A DNA stretch of 64,000 nt from Paraspadella gotoi (lineage: Eukaryota > Chaetognatha). Where the stretch lies: positions 1,291,218 to 1,355,217 of the forward strand of contig CM119268.1 of NCBI GenBank assembly GCA_051294375.1, in the 5' to 3' direction. A model generated the notes under the pieces. It was not told where the DNA came from and did not search any database. It worked only from the letters and a program-made list of their open reading frames with translations. Position 1 is the stretch's first letter. The number at the start of each line of letters is the position of its first letter. A program made the position numbers and the translations under genes. Of this stretch, positions 1 through 11,540 are shown in pieces.

Positions 1-1332
1 GGGTAATTCCTCTTCTTGTAAAGCATAAAGGGCATCATAATTTTCAATCCAGCGAGATTTACTTATTCTCATTTCATCTCTAGATTCATCCAAATCGTTT
101 TCTAGATTGCCTTCAATTTTGTTAACCATATTTTCATTTGTTAAATCTATTTTTCTTTCATCATTATCTTCAACTAAATAACCATTTTCGACTGGGCATT
201 CAGATGGAAGTAATTCATCTTCTTGTAAAGCATAAAGGGCATCATAATTTTCAAACCATTGACGCTTATGAGGTATTTCATCTTCAGAATCAACCCTATC
301 ATTTTCTACATAACTATCAATATTTTCATTTTCAAAGATTTTCTTTTCGTCCTCAACCTTAACCTTAACATCTTTTTTTTCTTGACATTTAGCTTGAGGA
401 AATTCATCCTCTTGTGCCGCACGAGGTTGAGATTCAGATTCATCAATGGAACCATCATTTTCCTTTTGAACTATAGTTTTCTTTAACTTTTCTTCTTGTG
501 AATCATAAAAAGAATGTTCATCAACCCAATCAGTATTTACGATATTTTCTTCATTTTCAGTTATTATCGTTTTGTTGATTAATTCACTGTCATTCTGAAA
601 TTTAGGTTGGGTAATTTCTTCATTAGTTAAGGCATCACGAGCATCTCTTACATCTTGGTTATGATCAGAAGATAATACATCGTCCTGTAAAGCATAAAGA
701 GTATCATAATTTAAAATCCATCCAGGCTCAGTTGTAGATTTATAAGCTACTTCAACATAATTCCCATCAATATTTTCAATATCCTTGCCAACAAAATTTT
801 TAGGTAATATTTTTTTATGAAAATTATCTGTATTTTCATCAGCTTTTGGTTGAATAATTTCTTCTGCTTGTAAAACATGCAAAGCATCATAAGTTTCAAG
901 CCATTGAGGTCTGGATATTTTTTTTAAATTATCAACAGACTCAATAAAATAATTTTTATTTTTATTCGTCTCACATACATGATTTTTACCATGATCAATC
1001 AATGACTCACTTTCTTTTTCATCCTTTAATGCATAAAGCATATCATAATTTTTTATCAATTTATTTTCTGTAATTATAGATACATTTTCATTTCTAGTAC
1101 TTAGACTTAAATTATGACACATTGAAAGAACTTTATTTGTATCATAGCAAATTTCATTATAATCTTGGGATGTATCATCTTCCTCCAGTGCATAAAGAGC
1201 ATCATAATTTATAAACCAGTCAGGTTTTAAGACTGTACACTTTGTGATTTTATTCATATCATCAACCTTCATTACCTGCTTAGTTTCTTTACTTTCTTGA
1301 CTGATTGATGTGTCTTGAGATAAATCATTCTT
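1..1332 (-). CDS. Gene A, most 3' visible exon: acidic W-x-E-N-Y-D repeat region (runs off window)
   Basis: Open on the minus strand for 444 codons. It starts after a good acceptor (ttctgcag at 1333-1340) and runs past the window edge. It carries about seven copies of a motif of the form W-[IFLV]-x-[NT]-[YF]-D-x-L-[YH]-x-L-[QEK]-[ED]; clear examples are WIENYDALYALQ (about 17-60), WFENYDALYALQ (about 217-262), WILNYDTLYALQ (about 680-722) and WFINYDALYALE (about 1180-1222). Spacers are 40-90 residues, rich in E, D, K, N and S, and probably disordered. No Cys-rich domain or membrane segment is seen. The phase (0) matches the donor of the exon at 2307-2938. Function is not recognised; the layout looks like a multivalent short-linear-motif scaffold, which is inference. 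No stop codon is seen, so the C-terminus lies outside the window. Confidence 0.82.
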
Positions 1333-2306
1333 CTGCAGAAAAAAAATGAAAATTCTTTTCTATTATTTCTATCATTAACTAAATATTATTCGGGAATTTG
1401 AAAAATCTAAACTGAATGTTTGGATATAAGATTTTAGTCGGTTCTGCTTATTGCAGATTCCGACTCTATAATTCACTTTGTTGGTCCGTTGGTCCCATCC
1501 AAATATCTTGTGATTAAATCATTTAGATCATATCAGAACCTCAAATTATGATATATTATGCAAAAAAAATAATGTTCACTCATCCATCTCCAACTCGCAT
1601 TCAACTTCAAATACTCGTGATATGATGGATGGATTGGAATAAGATTTTGTGTGTGGGTAGGAGAGTGTGTGATTGGGTGGGATATAAAGTTTCAATGGAC
1701 TCGTGCAAGTGGAAATGAGTTTAAATTGAAAAAAAGTCACATTCACTTAAAGTTTTTTTTTATTTACTCATAATTAATATAATAATATAAAATTATTTGC
1801 AAAATAAAAATCTTTCCCTAATATATTTTTTAAAAATTTGATTAATAAATTGAAATGAAATTTTTTGTGTGGGTTGGAAAGTATGTAATTAAGCTGGATA
1901 TAATTTTTTAATGGAATCGTAGGAAAAGAATTTTAATTCGAAAATCAAAAGATACATTTATTTAAATTTTTAAAAGTTTCTCTCTCTCTATCTCTCTCTG
2001 ATTGATTGATTGACTGATTGAAGATTGGGAAGAGATGATTGGGAAAGAACGATTTTGAATTGACATTTTTTTCATGAATTTATTTTTAAAATAATTTTGC
2101 TGGCAATATTACTATACTAGTAATTTTTTGTTTCATGTTATGATCACAAATTAAAAGACTCATCATAACTTATTATCTGGTTACCTGCTCACCGCTAAGT
2201 TATCGTCGGCAGATCCGACATTGTTTGCTCAAATATGTTTTTCAAGATATTACAAAGCATGAACCATTATAATTATAAATAAGAATTAAAACATTCTTTT
2301 TTTTAC
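1333..2306 (-). other. Intron of gene A
   Basis: AT-rich intron between two phase-0 splice sites (donor CAG|gtaaaa at 2305-2306, acceptor ctgcag at 1333). It holds short T and A runs and a small CT plus TGAT simple-repeat patch near 1978-2030. I see no exon-like open stretch. Confidence 0.75.
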
Positions 2307-2938
2307 CTGATATTTGTCCATCCAGTGAATAGCAGGCAAGGACATGAATTCGTGTTTCATATCTTCTGAATGTTTTACATCATTTTGAATATGATTCAAA
2401 ATTTCTTCTTGACATAATCTATCTTCTTCCACTTCATAATTAATACCAGTTTTTTTATTATTAATTTTTAAATGGGCAGTTTTTTCCCCAGTTTTTAATT
2501 TAGTGTCCTTTATTTCTTTTCCCACTTTATTTAAATTTGGCGGTTTTTCAGATGATTTATGTGCTAACAAATCGCTGTTAGCTTTATGTTTACTTGATGA
2601 ATGATCTTCATTTTTCTTTAAATGGGGTGCACACTCTTCAGCTAATGAGTTTAAACTTCCAGTACTCTTTGCCAGACTCGTGTCTTTTAATTTCAGATCA
2701 GTTCCATTTAATCCCTTGATCTTGGATTTATCAGAAACTATTATACGCTTTCTATTATTTGCATTACTAAGTAGATTTAATTTTTTATTTAATTCTTTGT
2801 AAGCTTCTGTGATATAACCTTCATCATCATCAACATCTCTTATATTTTGAGTCACAGCAACATTATTATCATAGTTAGCAGGTATTTTGGAAAATATCTG
2901 CTCACCTTTGTCTTGAAGATCTTCTGAATGTCCACTTC
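2307..2938 (-). CDS. Gene A, penultimate visible exon: Lys/Ser/Asp-rich, low complexity
   Basis: This minus-strand exon is 632 nt, open throughout, from acceptor tttttttag (2939-2940) to donor CAG|gtaaaa. It begins with the last two bases of a Gly codon whose first base is the end of the exon at 3006-5227, so the junction reads PGS in frame. The product is rich in K, S, N, D and E with no Cys, looks disordered, and lacks clear copies of the tryptophan motif except a weak one near the end (IHWMDKYQ). The length is exactly 3n+2 as the flanking phases require, which supports the model. Function is unknown. Confidence 0.8.
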
Positions 2939-3005
2939 CTAAAAAAATATATATAAAATTAAAAACCATTTACACCATACAACATTGTAAGTGAAAAAAC
3001 CCTAC

Positions 3006-5227
3006 CTGGTAAGCCATGCTTTTGATCAACAGGACAGAGATTGTTCTCGTCATCATCTCTTAATTCATAATTCTTGAAATTTGAAAGAGTATCTGAATCT
3101 ACTTTTTTGTCATTCAAGTCCTCATTTAATAAAGTATCTTCAGTTACTTGTGACTCATTTTCAGGAATTTCAATTTCAGTTTCATATGTTTCTACATCGC
3201 TATTCAAACTTTTACCCTGTAATTTAGGATTTTCTTTATTATTGTCTGGTTTTTTTGTTTCAAAATTTATATTATCTTGACAAATATCTACTTCCTTTGC
3301 AATCTGTTTTTCCTCCATTTTATTATGAACTTGGCTATTCTCTTTTAATTGATATAAGCTATCCTCGTCTGGTTTTTCTTTAGCTTCTGCTTGTAATTCA
3401 TACAAACTATCAAAATTTTCCCCCCATCTCTTTGGTTTTTCCTCTTCTTCTTCTTCTTCTTCTTCTTCTTTTTCTTCTCCTTCATCTTTTACCACTTCAA
3501 TATCTTCTTTTAATTCATACAAGTTTTCAAAATTTTCCCCCCATCTCTTTGGTTTTTCCTCTTCTTCTTCTTCTTCTTCTTCTTCTTCTTCTTCTTTTTC
3601 TTCTCCTTCATCTTTTAAAGCTTCAATATCTTCTTGTAATTCATACAAGTTTTCAAAATTTTCCCCCCATCTCTTTGATTTATCTTCCTCTTTTACTTTG
3701 TTGTTAGCAACTTCAGTATCTTCTTGCAACTCATACAAAATATGCAAAATTTTCCCCCCATTCTTTGGTTTGTTTTTCTTCTTCTTCTTCTTCTTTTGTT
3801 AGCAACTTCAGTATCTCTTCTTGCAACTCATACAAGCTATCAAAATTTTCCCCCCACCTCTTTGGTTGTAATTCTTCTTCTACTTCTTCTTCGTTAGCAA
3901 CTTCAGTATCTCTTGCAACTCATACAAACTATCAAAATTTTCCCCCACCTCTTTGGTTGTTTTTCTTCTTCTACTTCTTCTTCATTATTAACTTCAGTAT
4001 CTTCTTGCAACTCATACAAACTATCAAAATTTTCCCCCCACCTCTTTGGTTGTTTTTCTTCTTCCACTTCTTCTTCATTATTAACATCAGTATCTTCTTG
4101 CAACTCATACAAATTATCAAAATTTTCTCCCCACCTCTTTGGTTGTTTTTCTTCTTCTACTTCTTCTTCATTAGCAGCTTCAGTCGCTTGCAATTCATAT
4201 AAGTTATCAAAATTTTCTCCCCATCTTTTTGGCTTTATTTCTTCTTCTTCTTCTTCTTCTTCTTCTTCTTCTTTCAGAGCTTCAGAATCTTCTTGTAATT
4301 CATATAAACGGTCAAAGTTTTCACCCCATCTCTTTGGTTTTTCTTCAGCTTCATTCCGCTCAGCATCTTCTGATTTTAATTTGTATAAACTATCATAATT
4401 TTCTCCCCAGATTTTGTTTTGGAAATTACTTTTACCTTGAAGGTCCTCAGTATCAACCTTATGATTTTCTACTTCATCAACCTCATCAAATCTCGAAGTC
4501 TCATCCAATCCATTCATCTTTGATTCTCCAGAAAGATAATCTTCAGAATAAGTTTCTAGATTAAAATCAAGATTATCATAGTTAACACTCTCTCCATATC
4601 TCTTTGGTTCAGGAAAGCCTTCCCATTGCAAAGAAACATTTAGGTCATCCTCTTCACTGGTTTGATCCAAAGATTCTGTCTCATCAGTTTCTGAACTGCA
4701 TTCCTTCCAAAAAGTTGAAGACTTTTCACTTTGATCAGATTGCTGATTTCCTGAAGAAGAAAAAGAACTTAAACTAATTTTTACCAAATCATTTGATGAT
4801 TCGATCTGAGTATCATCATTGCTGATTTCTCCATAATTTTTACTTAAGATAATTTCAGAGTGAGAATTAGAATCATATATTTTTGATTTTTTACACAATA
4901 CAGTTTTTTCATCACGAGACCTTTTTGTTTCGGAATTTAAAGAGTTTGTGCTACCATTTTTCATTTGAGGGTTAGTAACATTTATCAATTGTGAATGATC
5001 ATTAGCTTCATTTAAAGAACTATTCGATACAGATAACTCTTTATTTGAGCCACTTTTTGACTTATGTACAAGCGGCCCAAAAAATGATTCCCCTTTTTTC
5101 CAGAAAAAATTTTTTATTTTCTCGAACATATGGTCCGGAGCTTCAACCTTATCCAATCCAATATGATTGGAATTCACGGATGATGTGTCTGTTGTGGGAT
5201 CAGTAGAAGATGTACCAATCAGATGCT
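3006..5227 (-). CDS. Gene A, main repeat exon: KRWGENFDxLYELQ repeats with poly-Glu spacers
   Basis: Large minus-strand exon (acceptor attacag at 5228-5231, donor CCAG|gtaggg at 3004-3005). The first ~230 codons are Ser/Asp/Glu-rich without repeats. About eleven copies of a motif such as KRWGENFDNLYELQED follow, spaced 30-45 residues apart by Glu-rich linkers, several encoded by pure GAA/GAG microsatellite (3438-3475, 3559-3600, 4240-4272). The core W-G-E-N-F-D-x-L-Y-E-L-Q is the same motif as in the exon at 1-1332 with a basic K-R in front. The frame breaks around 3730-3960, where several repeats differ from the consensus by 1-2 base indels; elsewhere it is open, so the breaks look like assembly errors rather than decay. 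Function is unrecognised. Confidence 0.82.
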
Positions 5228-6816
5228 CTGTAATAATACAAAATTACATTAAATAACTAAAAATTGTGAATTCAAAACTTTTGAATAAACTAAAAAAATT
5301 TTAGCCATTTTGCTAGTAATGAGAAATTCAATAATAATAATAATAATAATAATAATATAATTTTATTAATAAAAATTCGTACTGAAAGCATAGCTGCTAA
5401 AATTTTTTTATTAAAATAACTATAGAAATTAAGAAGTTATGAAGGTGTTAAACTTAAAAACTTTACACATCCCATTGCAAAAGGACACAGCATTATACCG
5501 ACATATACGTAGCAACCTGCTTTAAATAAAGCATAAACTTTTTTAAAGCAAAGTTCAGGCGGGTAAAATCATACAAAAATCTCATGATTACAATTTCTTG
5601 TAATCATATCGAAGGATATTTTGTTAAAAAGTAACTTTAATTCCCTCGATGGATAATTTTAGAAAATCTTGTTTATATGACTTTCAACTGACAAAAATAG
5701 AATTGTAGAACATAAACTGGTCTACAATTTCTTCAAAAGCTAAAATTATTTAATGCAAAAAGCAAAGAAGGTGACATCCAAGGAAAAGATAAAGTACAGT
5801 AATCTGAGAGAGACGAAAATGACTGTAAATAGATTACATGATGCTACAAAGCGAAAAATCTAAGAGGCAGAGAAAATGAAATTAGTTCATTGAAAACTTT
5901 TAAAATTATTTATTCTATGAAATGAAATTTTATCTCTTACTGGTTTCAAGAATTTGGAATCGAAATCGAATATTATAGTATATAAAAGAGCTCATTGACC
6001 CATACCAGTTAAACAGTTAAGGAAGTTTAAAAAAATTTTAAAAAACAGAAGAAACATAATTTTCAATAAAGTTAAAAACAAATTCATTATAATAAGTTAT
6101 TAAATTTATGTTATTTCCGTTTTAACTTTAATTAATATAGAAACACATCATTTTCTTCCTCCACAGTTTTTTGAGCACAACATAGATTTGAAGAAAAACT
6201 ACTATGTTTAGAGACAAATTATTTTAAAAAAGAAGAAAGAGAAAAACAAGAAAAACGAGAAAATAAGAGATAAAGAAAAAGAGAATGAGATGAGAGTGAC
6301 AACCCAGATAAAAATCAATGAGGTTTAGAGAAAAATAGAAAATAAGAGAGAAAGAGAAAGAAGATGAGATCGACAACACAGATAAAAATCAATGAGGTTA
6401 AGATAAAAACAAAAAATAAGAGATAAAGATAAAGATAAAGGGAATGAAATAAGAGCGACAACACATAAAATCAATGAGGTTAAGAGAAAAAGAGAAAATA
6501 AGAGATAAAGAGAAAGAAAATGAGATAGAGATGAGAGCGACAACACAGATAAAAATCAATGAAGTTAAGAGAAAAACAGAAAATAAGAGATAAAGAGAAA
6601 GAGATAGAGATGAGAGCGACAACACAGATAAAAATCAATGAGGTTAAGAGAAAAACAGAAAATAAGAGATAAAGAGAAAGAGATAGAGATGAGAGCGATA
6701 ACACAGATAAAAATCAATTAGGTTAAGAGAAAAACAGAAAATAAGATATAAGGAGAAAGAAAATAAGATAGAGATGAGAGCGACAACACAGATAAAAATC
6801 AATGAGGTTTCGTTAC
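5228..6816 (-). other. Intron of gene A
   Basis: AT-rich intron (donor GACG|gtaacg at 6815-6816, acceptor attacag at 5228). It contains an (AAT)n run at 5328-5356 and a minisatellite described separately. No coding potential is seen. Confidence 0.7.
6290..6810. repeat. ~80-bp minisatellite, about 7 units, purine-rich on the + strand
   Basis: Units of roughly 77-83 bp recur, each with GAGAGCGACAACACAGATAA followed by AAATCAATGAGGTTAAGAG and a GA/TA-rich tail. Starts lie near 6293, 6370, 6453, 6533, 6613, 6693 and 6776. The last unit abuts the splice donor of the next exon, so the array begins only a few bases into the intron. Simple-repeat variation (gagata/aaagag) separates the units. Confidence 0.9.
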
Positions 6817-6896
6817 CGTCAATCGAATCTTCTTCGTCTTCAGATTCCGAGACAAATCGTCGAGTCTCGATAGACGGATCGATGGAGCGAAATAAC
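6817..6896 (-). CDS. Gene A, 80-nt exon
   Basis: Acceptor atgtcag and donor GACG|gtaacg bound a fully open 80-nt exon encoding LFRSIDPSIETRRFV then an acidic SESEDEEDSID tail. Both edges fit in phase: upstream AG plus G gives Arg, and downstream G plus AG gives Glu. It is the transition from the conserved-looking block to the acidic repeat region. The GC-rich exon stands out from the AT-rich intron. Confidence 0.8.
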
Positions 6897-7300
6897 CTGA
6901 CATCGACGATAAATTATTAAGGACAACTTTAAAGTTTAAACCTGACATGAATGTGAAAAAAATATTCACAAAATTAATCCTGAAATTAATGTTAAATTAT
7001 CAACAAGTTAGATTTAAATCGGACATGTAGTAAACATAAACCTCACTTCCAGATAAAAACTTTTCAACAACTCTAATGATAAATTTAAACAAATTTTAAC
7101 CTGAAATTAACATAATACTATATACAACTTTAACGAATAGATAAAATTAAGGTTAAGTTTAATTTGGAACAAGTCGTCACTTATCAATCGTCATCTCTTT
7201 CAAGTTTTATGCCATCATGATTTGAAACAATTTATTATAAACAACATACAGTTCCTATGATTTCAACTATTTCATCCTTCATGAACAAAACGACCTTCAC

Positions 7301-7432
7301 CTTCCTCTCTCGTCGAGATTCAACACCGGCGCCTCCGCCTCCTCCACCCGGATGTCGACAGGGATGCTGGAGGGATGTTTGAACCCGCGCTCCCCCGGAT
7401 CTAACCTAGCGTCGAGGATTGATCGTGGCACG
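7301..7432 (-). CDS. Gene A, 132-nt exon
   Basis: Minus-strand exon with acceptor gatcacag (after a T run) and donor GGAAG|gtgaag. It encodes VPRSILDARLDPGERGF and then an acidic, Pro-containing stretch ending NLDERG. Phase fits both neighbours (upstream GG plus C gives Gly; downstream AG plus G gives Arg). An alternative acceptor 7 bases upstream (tttttttag) would leave an out-of-frame join with the present upstream donor. Not recognised as a known domain. Confidence 0.78.
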
Positions 7433-8025
7433 CTGTGATCTAAAAAATAACAAACATTTTCCTTGAATTCTTGAATTAATACGTATAAAAATTTGTTCCT
7501 TTATCCCAGAATTTAATATATTCGTAAACTAATTAACCTATCCCTAACCCTAATTCTTAAACATAATCCCTCACCCTTATCCTTAATCCATAACCCTAAT
7601 CCCTAATTTCTAACCCTAACCTTTAAAATTAAACTTTATACTAATCAAAATCCATAAACCTAATCACAAACTAAACTAAAAAATATTAACCTCATTCCGA
7701 ATTTAAGATAAGATAAAATAAAATAAAATATGGCCAAAGTATTTTATGGATTTCTATTTTAGGTACAATTTTTCATTTTTTTTTTGTTTTTGGTTGTTTT
7801 TCTACATTGATTTATTTTTTCAATATTTAATTAATTAATTTATTTATTTAATTAATTAACAAAAACATTAATTAATTAATTTATTTGTTCATCTCTACCT
7901 GCCATAATTCTTCCTCTACATATTCCTCTATATAACTATTTCTCTCTCCATTTTCCCGTTGTTGTCTCATTGTCTCTCCCTTAACTCCCTACCCTTACCA
8001 TTTGTAACTCCCGATATCTTTTGCC

Positions 8026-8089
<64 letters not shown>

Positions 8090-8118
8090 GCGTCTCTCCC
8101 TTTTTTCCTTATCGTCAC
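7433..8118 (-). other. Intron of gene A with degenerate CCCTAA-like stretch
   Basis: AT-rich intron. 7530-7680 holds many variants of CCCTAA/CCTAATCC on the + strand (described separately), and 7820-7890 an (AATTA)-type palindromic run. A CT tract of about 55 bases at 8028-8082 leads to the next exon. Confidence 0.65.
7530..7680. repeat. Degenerate telomere-like (CCCTAA-related) repeat
   Basis: About fifteen imperfect copies of 6-8 base words such as CCCTAA, CCTAATCC and AACCCTAA occur in 150 bases. They are degenerate and not a clean telomeric tract, but the match to the common animal TTAGGG family is visible. Confidence 0.55.
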
Positions 8119-8298
8119 CCCGTCATCTTGAGAGCGGCGGCCCCGGCGGCGCTGGCGTCGTCAATCCGGCCGTCCTCCTCCAAAAATGGCGGAGTGGGCG
8201 TGGCCGAACGCGATCGATCGAAGATGTCCTTCTCTCCTTTGACGAAAGTGTCGTAGACGCGGATGACGTCGTGGGATTCCAGGCGACGGCGATGCGCT
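8119..8298 (-). CDS. Gene A, 180-nt exon
   Basis: GC-rich minus-strand exon (acceptor ttcccacag; donor ACGGG|gtgacg). It encodes AHRRRLESHDVIRVYDTFVK, then EKDIFDRSRSATPTPPFLEE and an Ala-rich end. The upstream junction is in phase (AG plus A gives Arg) with the exon at 9960-10146. SATPTPP is a plausible proline-directed phosphorylation patch, by motif only. A GA tract (8303-8355) lies just upstream in the intron and a CT tract (8028-8082) just downstream. Confidence 0.8.
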
Positions 8299-8308
8299 CT
8301 GTGGGAAT

Positions 8309-8361
<53 letters not shown>

Positions 8362-8968
8362 GATGGGGAAAGAAAGCGACAGACGGATAGAGAAACTCAA
8401 TATTTATTTATTTATTTATATTTAGTTTTAAACAATACAACGAAGGTATCTAATTTCCCCCTCAAAAAATGTATTCTTCTCCAAGAAAAATTTTGCATTG
8501 AAAAAGAGCATGAGCATAGATTATATCATTAAAATATTGTTTTTCAAAAATTATTTTTTCTGAGGGTACTAGCCTAATTAAAATTATTTTATTACTATAT
8601 AAATAAAAAAAATATTTTTTTTAAATCTTAAATTTTTTTGATGGATTCTGATAGAAAAAAAAAATTTTGGCCTTTCCTATCTATAAATAAATATTAAAAA
8701 ATTAATTATTAGGGTATAGAGCCATATAAGAAATTTTTTGTCCATTGAAAGTATAATTAAAAATGTATAAATTTTCGTTTGAGCTTATACTCACTCTAAA
8801 TTTTTGACTCACTCTATTAAGTGCGGCTACCCCTACTGAAGTCAGAAAATCTTTTTCAAAACTCTGAATCTCTGGTTTTTTAAAATTTCTCCTCTTGTTC
8901 TTTTGTTTTTAAATGGAGAGGAGACGAAGGAAGAAGAAATGAAAGGCTGATAGTGAGAGAGAGAGAGG

Positions 8969-9008
<40 letters not shown>

Positions 9009-9959
9009 AGAGTAAGAGAAAGGTAGAAAATAAGACGTACACATTAAGACGGGCCAGAATTTAACATTTTTTACAATATGAAATGGTCTGCAATAAAAGT
9101 CTAAAAAACCTTAAAGAATCATCATCATCGTTACCATTCATTAAATTTGATAGTTTTTGTTAATTTTTATAGACAAATCAATAAAATTTTTAAAAATTAT
9201 GATAAAAACCTTCGTCTAACTTTTCAAGCCGTATCAGAATCTAATAAAAAATAAATAAAATGGACCCAAAAATTTTTTTGACATTATATAGTATTTGAAT
9301 AATATAAAATAGCATCCATGCGTTTAACTATAAAATAAATCTTAATTTTTTTTAAATTTTCATGATCTTTAATAAACATATTAACAATATTTATACGGGA
9401 CTTCTGTTAGTTTGCAACCTGTTCCGCCTTAGTACACATATATCCAGAGACAGACAGACAAAGAGACAGAAAGACAAAAAATTTAGAGAGACTGATAGAG
9501 CAAGACAGATAAGAGGTACACAGACTGACGGATGGAGAGAACTACCGACAGATAATAGAGTGAGAAAATTGAGAGCGGACGAGAACGACGTTAGATGATT
9601 TTAAACATCTAAACATCTAAAACCCTAAACATATAAATATCTAAACATCTAAAGATCTAAACATCTAAAGATCTAAACATCTAAACATCTGAAGATCTAA
9701 ATATCTAAAGATCTAAACATCTAAAGATCTAAACATCTAAACATCTAAAGATCTAAACATCTGAAGATCTAAACATCTAAACATCTAAAGATCTAAACAT
9801 CTGAAGATCTAAACATCTAAACATCTAAAAATCTAAACATCTAAAGATATAAACATCTAAAGATCTAAAGATCTAAACATCTAAACATCTAAAAACTTTG
9901 ATCTTTCCCGTTTAGCGAAGAAAGAATGAAATTCTAGTCATGTAACAAGGACGACCAAC
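8299..9959 (-). other. Intron of gene A
   Basis: AT-rich intron with GA tracts at 8303-8355 and 8955-9010 and a short-unit tandem array at 9600-9895. I see no other exon-like segment. Confidence 0.65.
9600..9895. repeat. 8-bp/16-bp tandem array (AACATCTA / AAGATCTA)
   Basis: About 36 tandem octamers alternate between AACATCTA and AAGATCTA with minor variants (GAAGATCT, AAATCTA), giving a higher-order 16- or 24-bp period. The array lies in the intron directly 3' of the exon at 9960-10146 in gene orientation. Confidence 0.95.
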
Positions 9960-10146
9960 CTGTACTCCTTGAGCAGTCTCTTAATCTCTTTCTCGACGAC
10001 TTGGAAATTGGCCATTTCCGAATAAGCGCCCCCCTCGGGGTAGAAGATGTTCAGGTACTGTTCCGGGGTGATGGTGGTGACCGTGTCGGGTTCGCCCCAA
10101 GGGCGGGTCACGTAACTGAAGTAGGGGTACTGGTTGGGCCGGATGC
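9960..10146 (-). CDS. Gene A, 187-nt exon
   Basis: Acceptor gtatctcag and donor TACAG|gttggt bound a GC-rich open exon of 187 nt. It encodes GIRPNQYPYFSYVTRPWGEP, then a stretch containing TPEQYLNIFYPEGGAYSEM and a basic helix-like end EKEIKRLLKEYR. Phases are correct at both ends (ACA G plus GC gives Gly; AG plus A gives Arg). Dense aromatic and Pro/Gly content suggests a folded domain, but I cannot name it. Confidence 0.83.
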
Positions 10147-10167
10147 CTGAGATACGGGGTTGCGGGA

Positions 10168-10194
10168 GTGTGAGAGAGAAGAGAGGGAGAGAGA

Positions 10195-10272
<78 letters not shown>
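10168..10272. repeat. (GA)n microsatellite
   Basis: Nearly uninterrupted GA dinucleotides, about 100 bases, just upstream (gene orientation) of the acceptor of the exon at 9960-10146; on the minus strand it forms a long CT polypyrimidine tract. Confidence 0.97.
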
Positions 10273-10275
<3 letters not shown>

Positions 10276-11099
10276 TAATTGGGCCTTTATGACTTAAGAA
10301 CGGTCACATGTAGATTAAAGCCGAAAGCATTTTTAGAAACTTTATGATGTTAGGTTTCAATCGAGGACCGAAAAAGAAAAAGTTTTTATGAATTTTTTAT
10401 TCTCCGGAAAAAAAAAGGAAGAATTATTAGTAAAACTAGACTTTTAATAAATACTTGTATGTTGTTCTTTTAATAAAGATTTTTTTACATTAAAAAAAAG
10501 CCATGGAAAATTAGATTGAATCTCCGAGAAGAGAAAATCTTTTTTTTTACACTTGAAAATCATTTTGAAATGGAATTCTGACTTGAATCTACCAAGGTAT
10601 GAATAATAAATTTAGAAAATTAATTTCATACCTCGAGAAAAAGAAAAAAAACTTCGGGGGGGATATCAAGAAAAAAGGAAGTAATTATCCCTAATTTATT
10701 CCCACAAAAAAAGGAAGCCCTGTCAATAACAAAAAAGGAAGCCTTGTCAATAACAGAGATTGCCGAACTAATAAGGTCCTCGATCGAGTCGTAAAAAAAA
10801 AGTCAGTAGAAAAAAAATGGGCAGTTTATTATGGGCGTGAAGGCGAGACGATGACGACGATGACGATGACGACGACAACGATGTCATGAAAGGAAAATGA
10901 CACAAGCGCTCAACGTTTTCGGTCTTAAACTTTGTTTCTTTAAAGAACAAAAAATCGGAAAAGCGATTTATAATCGCATCACGGATGTGAAGCTCTCCTT
11001 ATCACGAGAGTGAGAATTAAAAGAAGGATAGAAAAAGAAGATTTAGATTATTTAGATTATGATCATGAGCGACAAGTGAGATATTAAAAAAAAAACAAC

Positions 11100-11285
11100 A
11101 ATCGATAAACGATGACAGGCGACGCCAAAAAATGAGCGCCGAAGAAATTAGGGCGCCACGACCGAAGGTTCCAGTAAATGACAGCGCCGCGAAATGACCG
11201 CGCCGGAAAGAAACGGCTCCGGAGAAAAGACGGTGCCGGGTAATGACGGCGCTAAAATATTGAAGGCGCCCCACTTCGCCAAATA
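11100..11285. repeat. Degenerate ~20-bp repeat with GGCGC core
   Basis: On the minus strand, GGCGC[CT]NTCATTT-like words recur about eight times in 185 bases with drifting spacing of 18-25 (for example near 11276, 11250, 11205, 11185, 11150 and 11130). The segment is far more GC-rich than its surroundings. Confidence 0.6.
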
Positions 11286-11540
11286 ATTTATTTACCCTTA
11301 AATTTCCCCCTCAAAAAATGGTAAACAAAAAACAAATCCAAGGGGAAATTTATTTTCTTTTTTTTTTTTAAATTTAAACGGACGTCAACAAAGTGAACAA
11401 TAACAACGACGACGACGACCAACCAGGACGACAACTCTTTTGTTTCAGACCTAAAATTCCTAAAACTTCCGACTTCTCGTTTGTCATTCAGTGTCAACGA
11501 AAGTAGCATGGGTCATTCGAAAATAGAGTGGAGGGGTTGA

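Noticed and set aside
3432-4564. Plus-strand Ser/Leu/Phe-rich frames
   Set aside because: Antisense shadows of the gene A repeat exon.
7959-8400. Open frames of Leu/Ser or Arg/Glu repeats over CT/GA tracts (also at 11.6-12.3, 14.5, 33.6-34.5, 38.5-39.0, 40.8 and 49.0 kb)
   Set aside because: They are simply dinucleotide repeats, open in several frames, with no splice or start context.
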